Shown here one piece after another: positions 34,473 through 44,838 of a stretch of DNA of 64,000 bases. The position numbers and the translations under genes are program-made. The notes beneath the pieces were generated by a model. It was not told the DNA's origin and made no database searches. It saw nothing but the letters and a program-made list of their open reading frames with translations. The DNA comes from Niallia taxi (GTDB lineage Bacteria; Bacillota; Bacilli; Bacillales; Cytobacillaceae), in the NCBI RefSeq assembly GCF_032818155.1, contig NZ_CP102589.1, positions 2,652,001 to 2,716,000 on the forward strand, in the 5' to 3' direction. How positions within the stretch are numbered: the stretch's first letter is position 1; the number at the start of each line of letters is the position of its first letter.

Positions 34473-35054
34473 TTATGTTTGCTTCTCGGTTATATATGTC
34501 TTTATACTCGGTGGTTGATATGTATGAAACCTGTCTAGCATGACTGCAGGGTTCTCTTCTACAATTGCAATACTTCTGTATTTTTCTTGGAGAAATTCAG
34601 CATCTGCCATATGATTGATTAGATTCACCAAAGGATCATAATAATGATTTGTATTCAATATACCGCACGGCTTTTGGTGGAGGCCGAGTTGGGCCCATGT
34701 GAAAATTTCAAAAAACTCTTCCATTGTTCCTGCACCGCCAGGCAATGTAATGAAACCATCTGCTAACTCAGTCATTTTCGCCTTCCGTTCGTGCATCGAA
34801 TGAACCGTAATCAATTCCGTCAAACCTTTATAAGCAATTTCCTTATTTTCGAGGAATTGCGGAAGCACTCCTGTTACTGCTCCACCTTCCTCCAAGACAG
34901 CACTAGCAATGCTGCCCATCAATCCTATGCTTGAACCACCATATACTAACCCAATCTTTCTTCTGGCAAGTTCTTTCCCCAATTCTCTTGCTGCATCCAT
35001 ATAAATAGGAGAACTGCCTGTGCTTGAACCACAAAAAACGGCTATTCTTTTCAC
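34473..35054 (-). CDS. LOG family protein (TIGR00730)
   Basis: 193 residues from GTG 35054 (AAGGGGGATTTATA before it). Rossmann-like start VKRIAVFCGSSTGSSPIY, glycine-rich GLVYGGSSIGLMG and the PGGxGTxxE signature in LPGGAGTMEEFFEIFTWAQLG. Members act as nucleotide 5'-monophosphate phosphoribohydrolases (cytokinin-activating LOG type), here of unknown physiological role. The longer upstream frame has no ribosome-binding site. Confidence 0.92.
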   Translation of the reverse strand: MKRIAVFCGSSTGSSPIYMDAARELGKELARRKIGLVYGGSSIGLMGSIASAVLEEGGAVTGVLPQFLENKEIAYKGLTELITVHSMHERKAKMTELADGFITLPGGAGTMEEFFEIFTWAQLGLHQKPCGILNTNHYYDPLVNLINHMADAEFLQEKYRSIAIVEENPAVMLDRFHTYQPPSIKTYITEKQT

Positions 35055-35261
35055 TATAAATCCCCCTTGTAATAAATGCCATATATCTCTTCTTTTATTA
35101 TAAAATGTTCTGCTTCTTTTAGGAACCAAGTTTGCTAATTTTACAAAAAACGTTCATTTTTTACATAAAGAAGGCCCTCCTTACAAAGCCTATAGTATGA
35201 ATAGAAACTTAATTATCAATGAGTCCAACATTATTTTTGTATGAAAAAGGAGTCGTTCCAC

Positions 35262-35735
35262 ATGCTCACATTTTTAATAAGATGCGGCTTGATTCTTTTA
35301 TCATGGTCGACGATCTTTTTATTGCCGAAAAAATCATTTCTTAAATTCTTGCCTGTAACGATATTCTCTACTGTCATTCTGCTGGTGGAAGACATGATTG
35401 GGAGAACCTATAAACTATGGAAGGTAAAGGGTGGAAAAAGAGGTGCGACAAAGAATGCATTAACCTTTATCTTTGGACCTTTTTTCGTCGCTAATTTATG
35501 GACCTTCCATTTTACGTACGGACGATTTTGGGTTTATACAATTTTTAATTTATTATTTGATTTAGTATTTGCTTATCCGCTGCATTATTTTTTGGACAAG
35601 CTCGGGTTATACAAATTGAAGAAAGTAAAGCCGATTTTTTTGTTTTACACTGCCTTTGCTTATTCTATGCTTAACTATGGTTTTCAAATGTTTCTCGATA
35701 AAAATTTTATTATAAAAGAAAAAGACCACAAATAA
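35262..35735 (+). CDS. Hypothetical multi-pass membrane protein
   Basis: 157 residues from ATG 35262 (AAAAAGGAG 12 bases upstream; ATG 35241 precedes it but has no signal). Four hydrophobic segments (LTFLIRCGLILLSWSTIFLL; FLPVTIFSTVILLVEDM; LTFIFGPFFVANLWTFHF; TIFNLLFDLVFAYPLHYF). No family name can be given. A strong terminator (AGCAGCAAG...CTTGCTGCT, T-run) follows at 35736-35768. Confidence 0.75.
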   Translation: MLTFLIRCGLILLSWSTIFLLPKKSFLKFLPVTIFSTVILLVEDMIGRTYKLWKVKGGKRGATKNALTFIFGPFFVANLWTFHFTYGRFWVYTIFNLLFDLVFAYPLHYFLDKLGLYKLKKVKPIFLFYTAFAYSMLNYGFQMFLDKNFIIKEKDHK

Positions 35736-35768
35736 GCAGCAAGAAGAATTTCACTTGCTGCTCTTTTT
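35736..35768. terminator. Terminator
   Basis: AGCAGCAAG-AAGAATTTCA-CTTGCTGCT followed by CTTTTTTA, between two converging genes. Confidence 0.85.
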
Positions 35769-35773
35769 TACGA

Positions 35774-36220
35774 TTAGTGGATTAACGACTTTAAAAAGTC
35801 GACATGTTCTCTGTCATTATTTAATATTTGGTGAACTAAATCCATGCTTTCATCATCGAGCTTATCTCTGACAAGCTGCTCAGACATTTTAATTCCATAT
35901 AAATTTTCTCCCTTAATCGCATGTTTAATGATTACTTCATCCCCTTTGTCAGGATCAAAAATATTGCCAATAAAGGATTCTGTCTTACCGATTATCCCCT
36001 CACTATCAGCCGGTTCCCCGCCTAATCGAGTAATTCTCTCGGAAATTAGATGGGCATTTTTAGTATGATCTGTTAATATGTCCGTAAAAGACAGCTTTAA
36101 GGACATATCCTCAAGATTTTGTATAAAATGTTCATACGAATGTATTCCCATATATTGACCCTGCAGAAATTTATTTAATGTTTTAATCGATTGATCTGTA
36201 TTCACTGTTTTCACATCCAA
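35774..36220 (-). CDS. Ferritin-like DUF2383-type protein
   Basis: 148 residues, four-helix pattern with carboxylate/His pairs spaced as in ferritin-like folds: QYMGIHSYEHFIQNLED, DHTKNAHLISERI, ENLYGIKMSEQLV, NNDREHVDFLKSL. Resembles DUF2383/PA2169-type stress proteins. Metal binding is inferred from the His and Glu residues. Confidence 0.7.
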   Translation of the reverse strand: MDVKTVNTDQSIKTLNKFLQGQYMGIHSYEHFIQNLEDMSLKLSFTDILTDHTKNAHLISERITRLGGEPADSEGIIGKTESFIGNIFDPDKGDEVIIKHAIKGENLYGIKMSEQLVRDKLDDESMDLVHQILNNDREHVDFLKSLIH

Positions 36221-36384
36221 TTAGAAATTTGCAACATTTGAGAATTTGCCTGTTCACTCTAAAATATAGCATCTAGTTAGAATGCTCATTTTCTACTTTT
36301 TTCATGCTCTCTGTATTCTTGTCCATTCCCTCTCATGTAAATCATCATATGATGTTGTATACCTGATGAGCGGAGGTGAGAGAC

Positions 36385-36492
36385 ATGTCAAGAGGTTATG
36401 AAGAAAATGGCGGCGGGTACTCCAACAGCTTTGCATTGATTGTTGTTCTATTTATTCTATTGATTATCGTAGGTGCGTCTTTCCTATACTAA
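36385..36492 (+). CDS. YjcZ-family sporulation-associated peptide
   Basis: 35 residues: MSRGYEENGGGYSNS, then the invariant hydrophobic tail FALIVVLFILLIIVGASF and LY. This FALIVVLFILLIIVGAS core is the YjcZ family signature. CGGAGGTGAGAGAC precedes the ATG. Family members are small spore-associated membrane peptides in Bacillus. Confidence 0.92.
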   Translation: MSRGYEENGGGYSNSFALIVVLFILLIIVGASFLY

Positions 36493-36500
36493 TTTTTTAA

Positions 36501-36543
36501 AATGAAAACGCCCTGGTCAAAATGACCGGGGCATTTTCATTTT
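36501..36543. terminator. Bidirectional terminator
   Basis: AAATGAAAACGCCCTGGTCA paired with TGACCGGGGCATTTTCATTT, between YjcZ-like and HemD-like converging genes. Confidence 0.88.
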
Positions 36544-37213
36544 ACATGGAATATTTCCATTCCTCTGTTTGTAATAGCGCTTGGATGACTTCATCAAGCT
36601 CGCTAAAACCTTGTTCCATCGCATATTCTTTCACCATATTACCGACAGCTGCAAACGAAAGCTTGTTGAAATCTCCCAGCTTCATTACATGCCAATACTT
36701 AATAAAGAAGTCAACAGCTAGTTTATTGGGAAAGATTACAGTATTCCAACAGTCTTTCTTTAATATGATGCGCATTTCCTCTAAATATTGCTCATCCACT
36801 GCTAGTTTATGGGTAATAACAAGCTGAACATCGTCTGAATAATGGTTTAGCTTCTGCTGATCATGACCAAGTAAGCTGGCCGAATCTTGTCCATAACGTG
36901 CAGGCATACAAGGTATTCCCATTTGCTCAAGAAGTTTTTTTGATTTTCCTGATACATATTCGATTTGTAATGGAAATTTGAATGAAAGTTGCTTTTCAGC
37001 CATTTGCCGAAAAAAAATGGCAATGCTTGTTGGGTTTAAGAAAATCAATCGTTGGCCTTTCATAATTTTCTCCAAATCATCATCAGTTAATTTAATCTCT
37101 GTCCCTTTTAAAATGGGGAAGGATATTGTCCTAGCACCAATTGCTTGGAAGTAGATCTCCAGCTTACTGCGCTGTTCTCCTCCTCTAGCAATGATAATAT
37201 GTTTATTTATCAT
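36542..37213 (-). CDS. Uroporphyrinogen-III synthase (HemD)-like protein
   Basis: 223 residues. Two-domain HemD layout: start HIIIARGGEQRSKLEIYFQA, hinge around residue 40, IFLNPTSIAIFFRQM and the second lobe with VIFPNKLAVDFFIKYW and FAAVGNMVKEYAMEQGF. The gene is alone, not in a heme operon, so it may be a paralogue with another job. Conservation outside the fold pattern is weak. Confidence 0.7.
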   Translation of the reverse strand: MINKHIIIARGGEQRSKLEIYFQAIGARTISFPILKGTEIKLTDDDLEKIMKGQRLIFLNPTSIAIFFRQMAEKQLSFKFPLQIEYVSGKSKKLLEQMGIPCMPARYGQDSASLLGHDQQKLNHYSDDVQLVITHKLAVDEQYLEEMRIILKKDCWNTVIFPNKLAVDFFIKYWHVMKLGDFNKLSFAAVGNMVKEYAMEQGFSELDEVIQALLQTEEWKYSM

Positions 37214-37288
37214 GTCGTCTCCTTATAACTAATACTGTTCTATTATATCAAGCCAAGCACAGATTTTAATTACCGAAGCAAAGAAAAA

Positions 37289-37316
37289 AATCAGCCCTAA
37301 AGAGCTGATTTTGTTT
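37289..37316 (-). terminator. Terminator
   Basis: Minus-strand stem AATCAGCTCTTTAGGGCTGATTTTTTTC between the HemD-like gene region and the gene at 37320-37700; the T-run follows the stem on the minus strand. Confidence 0.65.
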
Positions 37317-37319
37317 CCA

Positions 37320-37700
37320 TTAAGGTGCACGTTTTACCACCTCTACACTATCTACCTTGTCACCAGCAAATGTGATATATACTTTATCCCCATTTTTCCA
37401 TGTTGTTTCCTCTGACTTATCTAAAACGACAATATCTTTGTCATCATAATTGTTGACTGCTGAATATTGCTTACCATCAGGTGTTTTACTTATAATAGTT
37501 GCCGAAATTGTCTGTTTTGCTTCATCATTATCTTCAATAACCTTCCTGTTGGCTTCTGTGATTATTTCAGGTTCTTTATAAACTGACTCTGCTGTTGTTT
37601 TAGGAGTAGAGTTAGAGGATAAAGTGAGTACAGCTATAATGACTAATGCCGTAGAAATGCCTGCTACTGCGTAATAGGAACGATTGCTTTTCAAATTCAT
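37320..37700 (-). CDS. Secreted or membrane-anchored hypothetical protein
   Basis: 126 residues. Signal-anchor start NRSYYAVAGISTALVIIAVL then a Ser/Thr linker and a small beta domain (ISATIISKTPDGKQYSAVNN, KVYITFAGDKVDSVEVVKR). No family recognised. It is on its own, with a terminator behind. Confidence 0.7.
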   Translation of the reverse strand: MNLKSNRSYYAVAGISTALVIIAVLTLSSNSTPKTTAESVYKEPEIITEANRKVIEDNDEAKQTISATIISKTPDGKQYSAVNNYDDKDIVVLDKSEETTWKNGDKVYITFAGDKVDSVEVVKRAP

Positions 37701-37785
37701 CCTTAAGACTCCTTTTTGTTCCTTAAATACCCGCTAAGGATTGGACTAAACAGGTTTAGGCATTTTTTGCGGAACAATTGGAGCC

Positions 37786-38040
37786 TTAATACTTTTCACT
37801 GTATTTTTCGTAAAGCATTAGAGATGTATGCGGTAGCCATTTACGCTTTTCAGGGTCTGCATAATAGTGCATAAACGCTTGTTTTTCCTTTTCGCTGAAC
37901 GCTTTTGCAGCTCTCAGGTGCTCGCTGCAAAACCAGTTTACCTTATCTGGCTTATCCCATGCACTAAATGGAAAAAGCTTATCAGCACCGCGTACTTTAC
38001 AAGCAAGACCTTCACATTTTTCTGCCTTTACTATCTCCAT
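37786..38040 (-). CDS. Small hypothetical protein
   Basis: 84 residues from ATG 38040 (TTGGAGGGGTTG before it). Two N-terminal cysteines (EKCEGLACKVRG) and later WFCSEHLRAAKAFS, then LPHTSLMLYEKYS. Possibly a small zinc-binding protein. No family recognised. Confidence 0.65.
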   Translation of the reverse strand: MEIVKAEKCEGLACKVRGADKLFPFSAWDKPDKVNWFCSEHLRAAKAFSEKEKQAFMHYYADPEKRKWLPHTSLMLYEKYSEKY

Positions 38041-38251
38041 CAACCCCTCCAATGCAGCTTACTCTTTACCTTGTCTCACTTAAAAGAATATATGCAGTTA
38101 AGGAATGGAACTTGCTGTCACATTAACAACACTAAGCAATATATTGCCTCATTACTTGTTAATTCTTTTACTAATTTTTCAAGTTTTTTTAACAAGTTGT
38201 TTATATTCACCGCATAGAATGAAATTAAACTATTTAGGGCGGGTGATTTCC

Positions 38252-38353
38252 ATGAAGCTTAAAAGCATTATTTGCTTTTTTAAAAGGAACCACAAGTATA
38301 GCTATTATTCGGACAAATGTGTTAGATGCGGCAAAGAAAAACAGCATTATTGA
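38252..38353 (+). CDS. Tiny basic protein with CxxC
   Basis: 33 residues, MKLKSIICFFKRNHKYSYYS, then DKCVRCGKEKQHY. AGGGCGGGTGATTTCC sits before the ATG. It is basic with a CVRC pair, as in single zinc knuckles. Function unknown; expression not certain. Confidence 0.45.
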   Translation: MKLKSIICFFKRNHKYSYYSDKCVRCGKEKQHY

Positions 38354-38811
38354 CTAGTCAGATTACGCTACAGCATATATTTTGGACAATAATAAAAGAG
38401 GCATTTTCTAAAATGCCTCAGCTTCCTAGTAGTTATATGTATTTGTTTTTGTATTAACCTGTCATTTTGTTCATTAGCCTTTATATTTGATTATATAGTT
38501 GTTCATTTCTAGCACAATAAATAAAATCCCCTTCTAGGCCTACTAGCGAACATTTCAAATTTTTTTATTATTCCTGTTTTTGATGTTTGTAAGTTTTTGA
38601 ATACCTTTGATTATTTCGACTTTTTCATTTGGATACAGACTAACCCAACCTTATTCCCATGAAAAAAGAACAATGACAATTGCTCGACAATTATTTACTT
38701 AACTTTCAGTACTTGAAAACAACCTAGTAGCTAATCAATCATTACTGTAATAACGTGGAAAACAAATTATTAAAAATAACCATGCTCTGCTATAAAAAAG
38801 GAGGTATTTCC
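38354..38811. other. Intergenic region, no gene seen
   Basis: About 460 bp with no supportable reading frame. It holds a GAGGCATTTT-C-TAAAATGCCTC hairpin at 38399-38420 and is very AT-rich elsewhere. Confidence 0.45.
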
Positions 38812-38981
38812 ATGCAGATGGATTACATATCAGCACTCCTATATTAGGTCTATTTTTCTTTAACATAATTCCTTTAGTCATTGCTGCTATTGCCGTAGTA
38901 TATTTGTTCAAGCTTATGAAGGAAAGAAATCATCTTCTTAAAGAGATAGCGCGAAGGCTTGAAAAATTAGATAAAGATTAA
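38812..38981 (+). pseudogene. Small membrane protein with a frameshift
   Basis: AAAAAAGGAGG precedes an ATG at 38812 that starts MQMDYISALLY and stops. One base later in frame the strand encodes STPILGLFFFNIIPLVIAAI, then AVVYLFKLMKERNHLLKEIA and RRLEKLDKD up to TAA at 38979. A one-base deletion near residue 7 would join them into about 56 residues with one transmembrane helix and a basic coil. Shape resembles small Bacillus membrane proteins. Confidence 0.6.
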
Positions 38982-39001
38982 ATGAGCTACCTTTATACGA
39001 A

Positions 39002-39030
39002 AAAAAAAGCAGATGACACATCTGCTTTTT
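39002..39030 (-). terminator. Terminator of the hydrolase gene
   Basis: AAAAAGCAGATG-ACA-CATCTGCTTTTTT; the minus-strand T-run follows the stem, 13 bp after the hydrolase stop codon. Confidence 0.8.
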
Positions 39031-39042
39031 TCAAGTGGTTCA

Positions 39043-39879
39043 TTATTTTGCAAGAAACTGAATTAATTCCTTATTAAATCTGTCTGCATGTGTTGCGTTA
39101 AATCCGTGTGGAGCTCCTTCGACAACAACTAGCTCAGAGTTTGCAAGCATATTGTGAGCTAGCTTACCGCTTGCTTCTAAAGGAACGACACCGTCTGAAT
39201 CACCGTGGATAACCAATGTCGGGACAGTGATGCTAGCTAAATCATTGCGGAAGTCCGTTCGGCCAAATGCGCCAATGCAATCAAGCGTGCCTTTTGGTGA
39301 TGCGAATGCAGCAATATCACGATTGTATAATCGTAGTGGTTCACTGACAAGGTCCTTATTTTCACCTGCCGTAAAGAAATTATGCGTAAAATCTTCAAGG
39401 AATGCGATACGATCTGTTTTAACACCATTTTCAAATTCAGCGATTGTTGCATCATCGAGTACTCCCTCTGGATGATCAGCTGATTTATACATGTATGGGG
39501 GAACAGCACCAGCTAAAACAGCTTTTTCGATGCGCTCCTCTCCATATGTACTAATGTAACGGACCACTTCTCCGCCTCCCATAGAGAAACCTACAAGTGT
39601 TACATCTTGAAGCTCCAGATGTTCTATTAAAGTGTGCAAGTCTTTGGTTAACGTATCATAGTCATAACCTTCATATGGTTGTGATGATTGACCAAAACCA
39701 CGGCGATCATAAGCAATTACTCGATATCCAGCATCAATTAACGCAGGAACTTGAGCTTCCCAAGAACGAGAGCTTAACGGCCATCCATGAATCAGAACAA
39801 TTGGTTTCCCACTTCCATGGTCCTCATAGTATATTTTAACTGGTTCATTATTTACTGTGTCGACTGTTAATTTTGGCAT
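39043..39879 (-). CDS. Alpha/beta hydrolase (non-heme chloroperoxidase-like)
   Basis: 278 residues from ATG 39879 (GGAGGTTGGAGAAA before it). Oxyanion HG in VLIHGWPLSSRSWE, nucleophile Ser in VGFSMGGGEVVRY, acid Asp in HGDSDGVVP and His in APHGFNATHADRF. This matches the bromo/chloroperoxidase type esterases. Natural substrate unknown. Confidence 0.93.
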   Translation of the reverse strand: MPKLTVDTVNNEPVKIYYEDHGSGKPIVLIHGWPLSSRSWEAQVPALIDAGYRVIAYDRRGFGQSSQPYEGYDYDTLTKDLHTLIEHLELQDVTLVGFSMGGGEVVRYISTYGEERIEKAVLAGAVPPYMYKSADHPEGVLDDATIAEFENGVKTDRIAFLEDFTHNFFTAGENKDLVSEPLRLYNRDIAAFASPKGTLDCIGAFGRTDFRNDLASITVPTLVIHGDSDGVVPLEASGKLAHNMLANSELVVVEGAPHGFNATHADRFNKELIQFLAK

Positions 39880-40121
39880 TTTCTCCAACCTCCAATAATA
39901 ATTTTTTAGCAAAGCACTTTAGGCTTTTATTTAAGACAACCTTTCAGTACTATACCCAACAATTTTTCTCGGTAATCGCCAGGTTTATATTTATACCATT
40001 CTATGACTATCATAAGCCTTGCTTTTTACATAGCTGTTAAAGCTTATTAAAAAGCAAATAACACAAAAGATGCCCCCCAAAAAGGAAAGCGTCTCTGTAG
40101 TAAAAACCTTTATTAAAACTT

Positions 40122-41624
40122 TCAACTGAAAAACGGCTCTTTTTCAGTTGTAATGAGGGACTGGGTTGTTGATGTGTGTACTTCCTCTAATAATGCTGGG
40201 TTTTCCATTAAAGAAAGTCCATAGGAAGGAATCATCTCTTTAATTTTCGGCTTCCAATCTTCTATATGCTCAGGGAAGCATTTGCCGAGTACCTCAAGCA
40301 TGACCTGAACTGCTGTAGAAGCACCTGGTGAAGCGCCAAGCAGTGCTGCAATAGATCCGTCACCTGCTGTTATAACCTCTGTGCCAAATTGCAGTGTTCC
40401 CTTTCCACCAGCCTCTGTGTCTTTAATAACCTGCACTCTTTGACCAGCAACTACTAAATCCCAATCCTCCATTTTTGCATTTGGAATAAACTCACGCAGT
40501 TCTTCCATACGCTGCTCCTTTGACAACATCACTTGCTGGATCAAATATTTAGTTAATCCCATGTTTTTTGCACCTGCTGACAGCATGGTGAAAATATTAT
40601 CTGGTTTAACAGACGTGATTAAATCAAACATAGAGCCCGTTTTCAAAAACTTCGGCGAAAAGCCGGCGAAAGGTCCAAACAGCAGTGATTTTTTATTATC
40701 AATAAAGCGTGTATCCAAATGAGGCACGGACATTGGCGGTGCGCCAACCTTAGCCTTTCCATACACTTTAGCATGATGCTGATTGATAATATCAGGATTT
40801 TTACACACCATGAAAATACCGCTTACTGGGAAGCCACCAATATGCTTGCCTTCTGGAATACCGGATTTTTGAAGCAAATGCAAGCTTCCTCCTCCGCCTC
40901 CAATAAAAACAAATTTTGCAGTATGGCGTTCAATCGTGTTTTTTTGAAGATTACGAACCGTCAGCTCCCATAAACCGTCCTTAGTCCGCTTTAAATCCTG
41001 AACACTATGCTTATACTTAATTGTCACACCATTATCTTCAAGATGGTTAAACAGCATCCGTGTTAATGCACCGAAGTTTACGTCTGTTCCTGAATCAATT
41101 TTCGTTGCTGCAATCGGCTCATCTGCATTTCGGCCATCCATGATAAGGGGAATCCATTCTTTCAGTTTTTCAGGATTATCGGAAAATTCCATTCCTTCAA
41201 ACAAGGGATTGTTTGACAGCGCTTTAAATCTTTTCCTTAAAAAACTAACATTTTCTGCGCCTTCTACTAAACTCATATGAGGTAATGGCATGATAAAATC
41301 CTTTGGGTTATGTATGCGCTTACTGTTAACGAGATAAGACCAAAACTGCATAGAAACTTGAAATTGTTCATTAATATTAATTGCTTTGCTGATATCAATC
41401 GATCCGTCTGGTTTTTCAACAGTATAATTCAGCTCACACAACGCAGCATGACCTGTCCCCGCATTGTTCCATTCGTTTGAGCTTTCCTCTCCTGTGTTTG
41501 CAAGTTTCTCAAATACTGTAATCTTCCAGTCAGGCACTAATTCTTTCAGAAGCGTCCCCAATGTTGCACTCATTATTCCGGTACCAATTAAGAAAACATC
41601 TGTGTTAGTTTCTCTTTTGCTCAT
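40122..41624 (-). CDS. mqo: Malate:quinone oxidoreductase
   Basis: 500 residues. FAD-binding N-terminus [20 protein letters not shown], then [65 protein letters not shown] and C-terminal [16 protein letters not shown]: all are characteristic Mqo blocks. It oxidises malate to oxaloacetate at the membrane with quinone as acceptor. Gene stands alone with an upstream AT-rich region. Confidence 0.97.
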   Translation of the reverse strand: MSKRETNTDVFLIGTGIMSATLGTLLKELVPDWKITVFEKLANTGEESSNEWNNAGTGHAALCELNYTVEKPDGSIDISKAININEQFQVSMQFWSYLVNSKRIHNPKDFIMPLPHMSLVEGAENVSFLRKRFKALSNNPLFEGMEFSDNPEKLKEWIPLIMDGRNADEPIAATKIDSGTDVNFGALTRMLFNHLEDNGVTIKYKHSVQDLKRTKDGLWELTVRNLQKNTIERHTAKFVFIGGGGGSLHLLQKSGIPEGKHIGGFPVSGIFMVCKNPDIINQHHAKVYGKAKVGAPPMSVPHLDTRFIDNKKSLLFGPFAGFSPKFLKTGSMFDLITSVKPDNIFTMLSAGAKNMGLTKYLIQQVMLSKEQRMEELREFIPNAKMEDWDLVVAGQRVQVIKDTEAGGKGTLQFGTEVITAGDGSIAALLGASPGASTAVQVMLEVLGKCFPEHIEDWKPKIKEMIPSYGLSLMENPALLEEVHTSTTQSLITTEKEPFFS

Positions 41625-42240
41625 ATTAACCTTCCCTTTACATTATTGTATTCGCAGAAAGGATGCAGACGCTCTTTATGAACACACCATTTCTGTCTTC
41701 GTTTTTGATACTCTCTTAAATTATTATAATTATTTACAAATAAAAATATCTACCATTATCTGATAATTATATACTATTTACAGCATTTAAAAAAGGATAA
41801 GTTCTCTTTGAACGACTTTTATAAGTATAAATCCCCATTTAAAGCACTTTTCGTCAGAAAAAAATGCACTTACTCTTTAAAATTAAAGATGCAATATGTA
41901 TCTCCACTTTCCACATTGTATGCAAAAAGAAAGTATTTTATTAAAACCGCATACATCCATTTAGAAAAAGCAACAAGAATAACTCTTCAAGAATACTATT
42001 TTAGAAAAATATACATCTATAAAATATTGTTTTAAGACAAGACGAATTGTCTAGCTATTTATAAACATAAAACAGTAGTTAAACCCTTCCAAATCCCTTG
42101 TACGTTAACCCTTATTGGATTGTTTTTACTCATGCATATGACTCTAAATAATAAGGAATCCAATAGTAATAAGTTCAACGCTTTCTTTGTTATAATAATT
42201 ATGAAGCGTTAATGTAGAAAAGTTATATTTAGCTATATAA
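41625..42240. other. Intergenic region, no convincing gene
   Basis: About 600 bp of AT-rich DNA. A 75-codon plus-strand frame has no ribosome-binding site and is basic/aromatic-biased, so it was not called. At 42089-42114 there is CCAAATCCCTTGTACGTTAA followed by CCCTTA, close to the prophage repeat family I. Confidence 0.45.
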
Positions 42241-42242
42241 AT

Positions 42243-42275
42243 CAAGAAGGCCACAATTATGTGACCTTCTTGATT
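42243..42275 (-). terminator. gdhA terminator
   Basis: TCAAGAAGG-CCACAATTATGTGA-CCTTCTTGA stem; on the minus strand it is followed by TTTATATAGC. It is 14 bp after the gdhA stop codon. Confidence 0.65.
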
Positions 42276-42288
42276 TATTGTGTTTACT

Positions 42289-43686
<1,398 letters not shown>

Positions 43687-43793
43687 TCAGCCCCTAAAAA
43701 TAATTTAAAGTTTAGAAAATTCCTTTTCTTTTAAGTGGTTTCATTTTATAATTTTGTAATTGATAGTTCCAATATTAATTTCGGATGAAATTC

Positions 43794-43808
43794 ATGCGTT
43801 AAACGCAT
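43794..43808. promoter_or_regulatory. Perfect palindrome in the gdhA-gltC divergent region
   Basis: ATGCGT-TAA-ACGCAT, 16 bp before the gltC start codon. LysR proteins bind dyads (T-N11-A boxes) beside their own promoter, so this is a candidate GltC site, although it is shorter than the usual box. Confidence 0.45.
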
Positions 43809-43824
43809 TAGGAGAATGGTAAAC

Positions 43825-44736
43825 ATGGAAATGCGACAAATTCAGTACTTTCTCGAAGTGGCAAAACGAGAGCATGTCACTGAGGCAGCAGATATATTAC
43901 ATGTTGCTCAGTCCTCTGTCAGCAGACAAATTTTTAACTTAGAAAGTGAATTAGGCGTTGAGCTTTTTATACGAGAAGGCCGCAGTGTTAAGCTGACACC
44001 ACTCGGAAGAATCTTTTTTGAACGAATGAAGCAAGTGTGGAACATGATGGAGGATGCAAAACGAGAAGTGAAGGAATATTTAGACCCTGAAAAAGGCACG
44101 GTAAGGATTGCTTTTCCCATTAGTATGGCAGCACATACGTTACCATCGATTATCTATGCTTTTCGCACAAGATATCCGGAAGCCAAATTTCAAATGAGCA
44201 ATGCTCTTTATTATGATTTAATTGACGGAGTAATAAACGGAAGCTTCAATTTGGCGATGATTGCCCCAATGCCCAATCAGGAAAAGGAAACGAAAATTAA
44301 AGGTGCAACGCTTTTTACTGAAAATATTGTCGCTTTGGTTCCTAATCATCATCACTTAGCTCAAAAACCGTCCATACGACTGCGTGATTTAAAGGATGAG
44401 CCTTTTTGTGTCCTCCCAGAGGGCTTTGTTTTTCGTGAACAAGTTATACAAGCTTGCAAAGAAGCACAATTTACACCACGGATTGCTTTCGAAGGCAAAG
44501 ATATCGACGCACTTAAAGGTCTTGTGTCTGCAGGATTAGGTGTAGCATTAATGCCAGAAATGACTCTCGTTGATAACACCCCCCGTTCGACTGTCATTGT
44601 GCCTATTGTTGATACGAACTTAACGAGAACAGTTGGTGTCATATATCCAACCCAACGGAAGCTGCTGCCGACAGAAGAATTATTCTATGATTTTCTGCTA
44701 GAAACGTATGAACGGTTGAATGAATTTAAACAATAA
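43825..44736 (+). CDS. gltC: LysR-family regulator, GltC-like
   Basis: 303 residues from ATG 43825. The N-terminal helix-turn-helix MEMRQIQYFLEVAKREHVTE and HVAQSSVSRQIFNLESELGV, linker and substrate domain read as GltC. In B. subtilis GltC activates gltAB for glutamate synthesis. Here it lies divergent to a glutamate dehydrogenase gene, so it may control gdhA. AGGAGA lies 10 bases before the ATG. Confidence 0.88.
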   Translation: MEMRQIQYFLEVAKREHVTEAADILHVAQSSVSRQIFNLESELGVELFIREGRSVKLTPLGRIFFERMKQVWNMMEDAKREVKEYLDPEKGTVRIAFPISMAAHTLPSIIYAFRTRYPEAKFQMSNALYYDLIDGVINGSFNLAMIAPMPNQEKETKIKGATLFTENIVALVPNHHHLAQKPSIRLRDLKDEPFCVLPEGFVFREQVIQACKEAQFTPRIAFEGKDIDALKGLVSAGLGVALMPEMTLVDNTPRSTVIVPIVDTNLTRTVGVIYPTQRKLLPTEELFYDFLLETYERLNEFKQ

Positions 44737-44838
44737 AGAATGGATCTGTGCCTGTTTTCTATAGTGAAATAGTTTGCCAGTGATAAGTTTGGGTAAGAAT
44801 AAAGTATCCTATCCAAATGAAGAGGAGGCTTTACAATC

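Noticed and set aside
41808..42035. 75-codon rightward frame after mqo
   Set aside because: No ribosome-binding site, amino-acid bias typical of AT-rich noise, no family.
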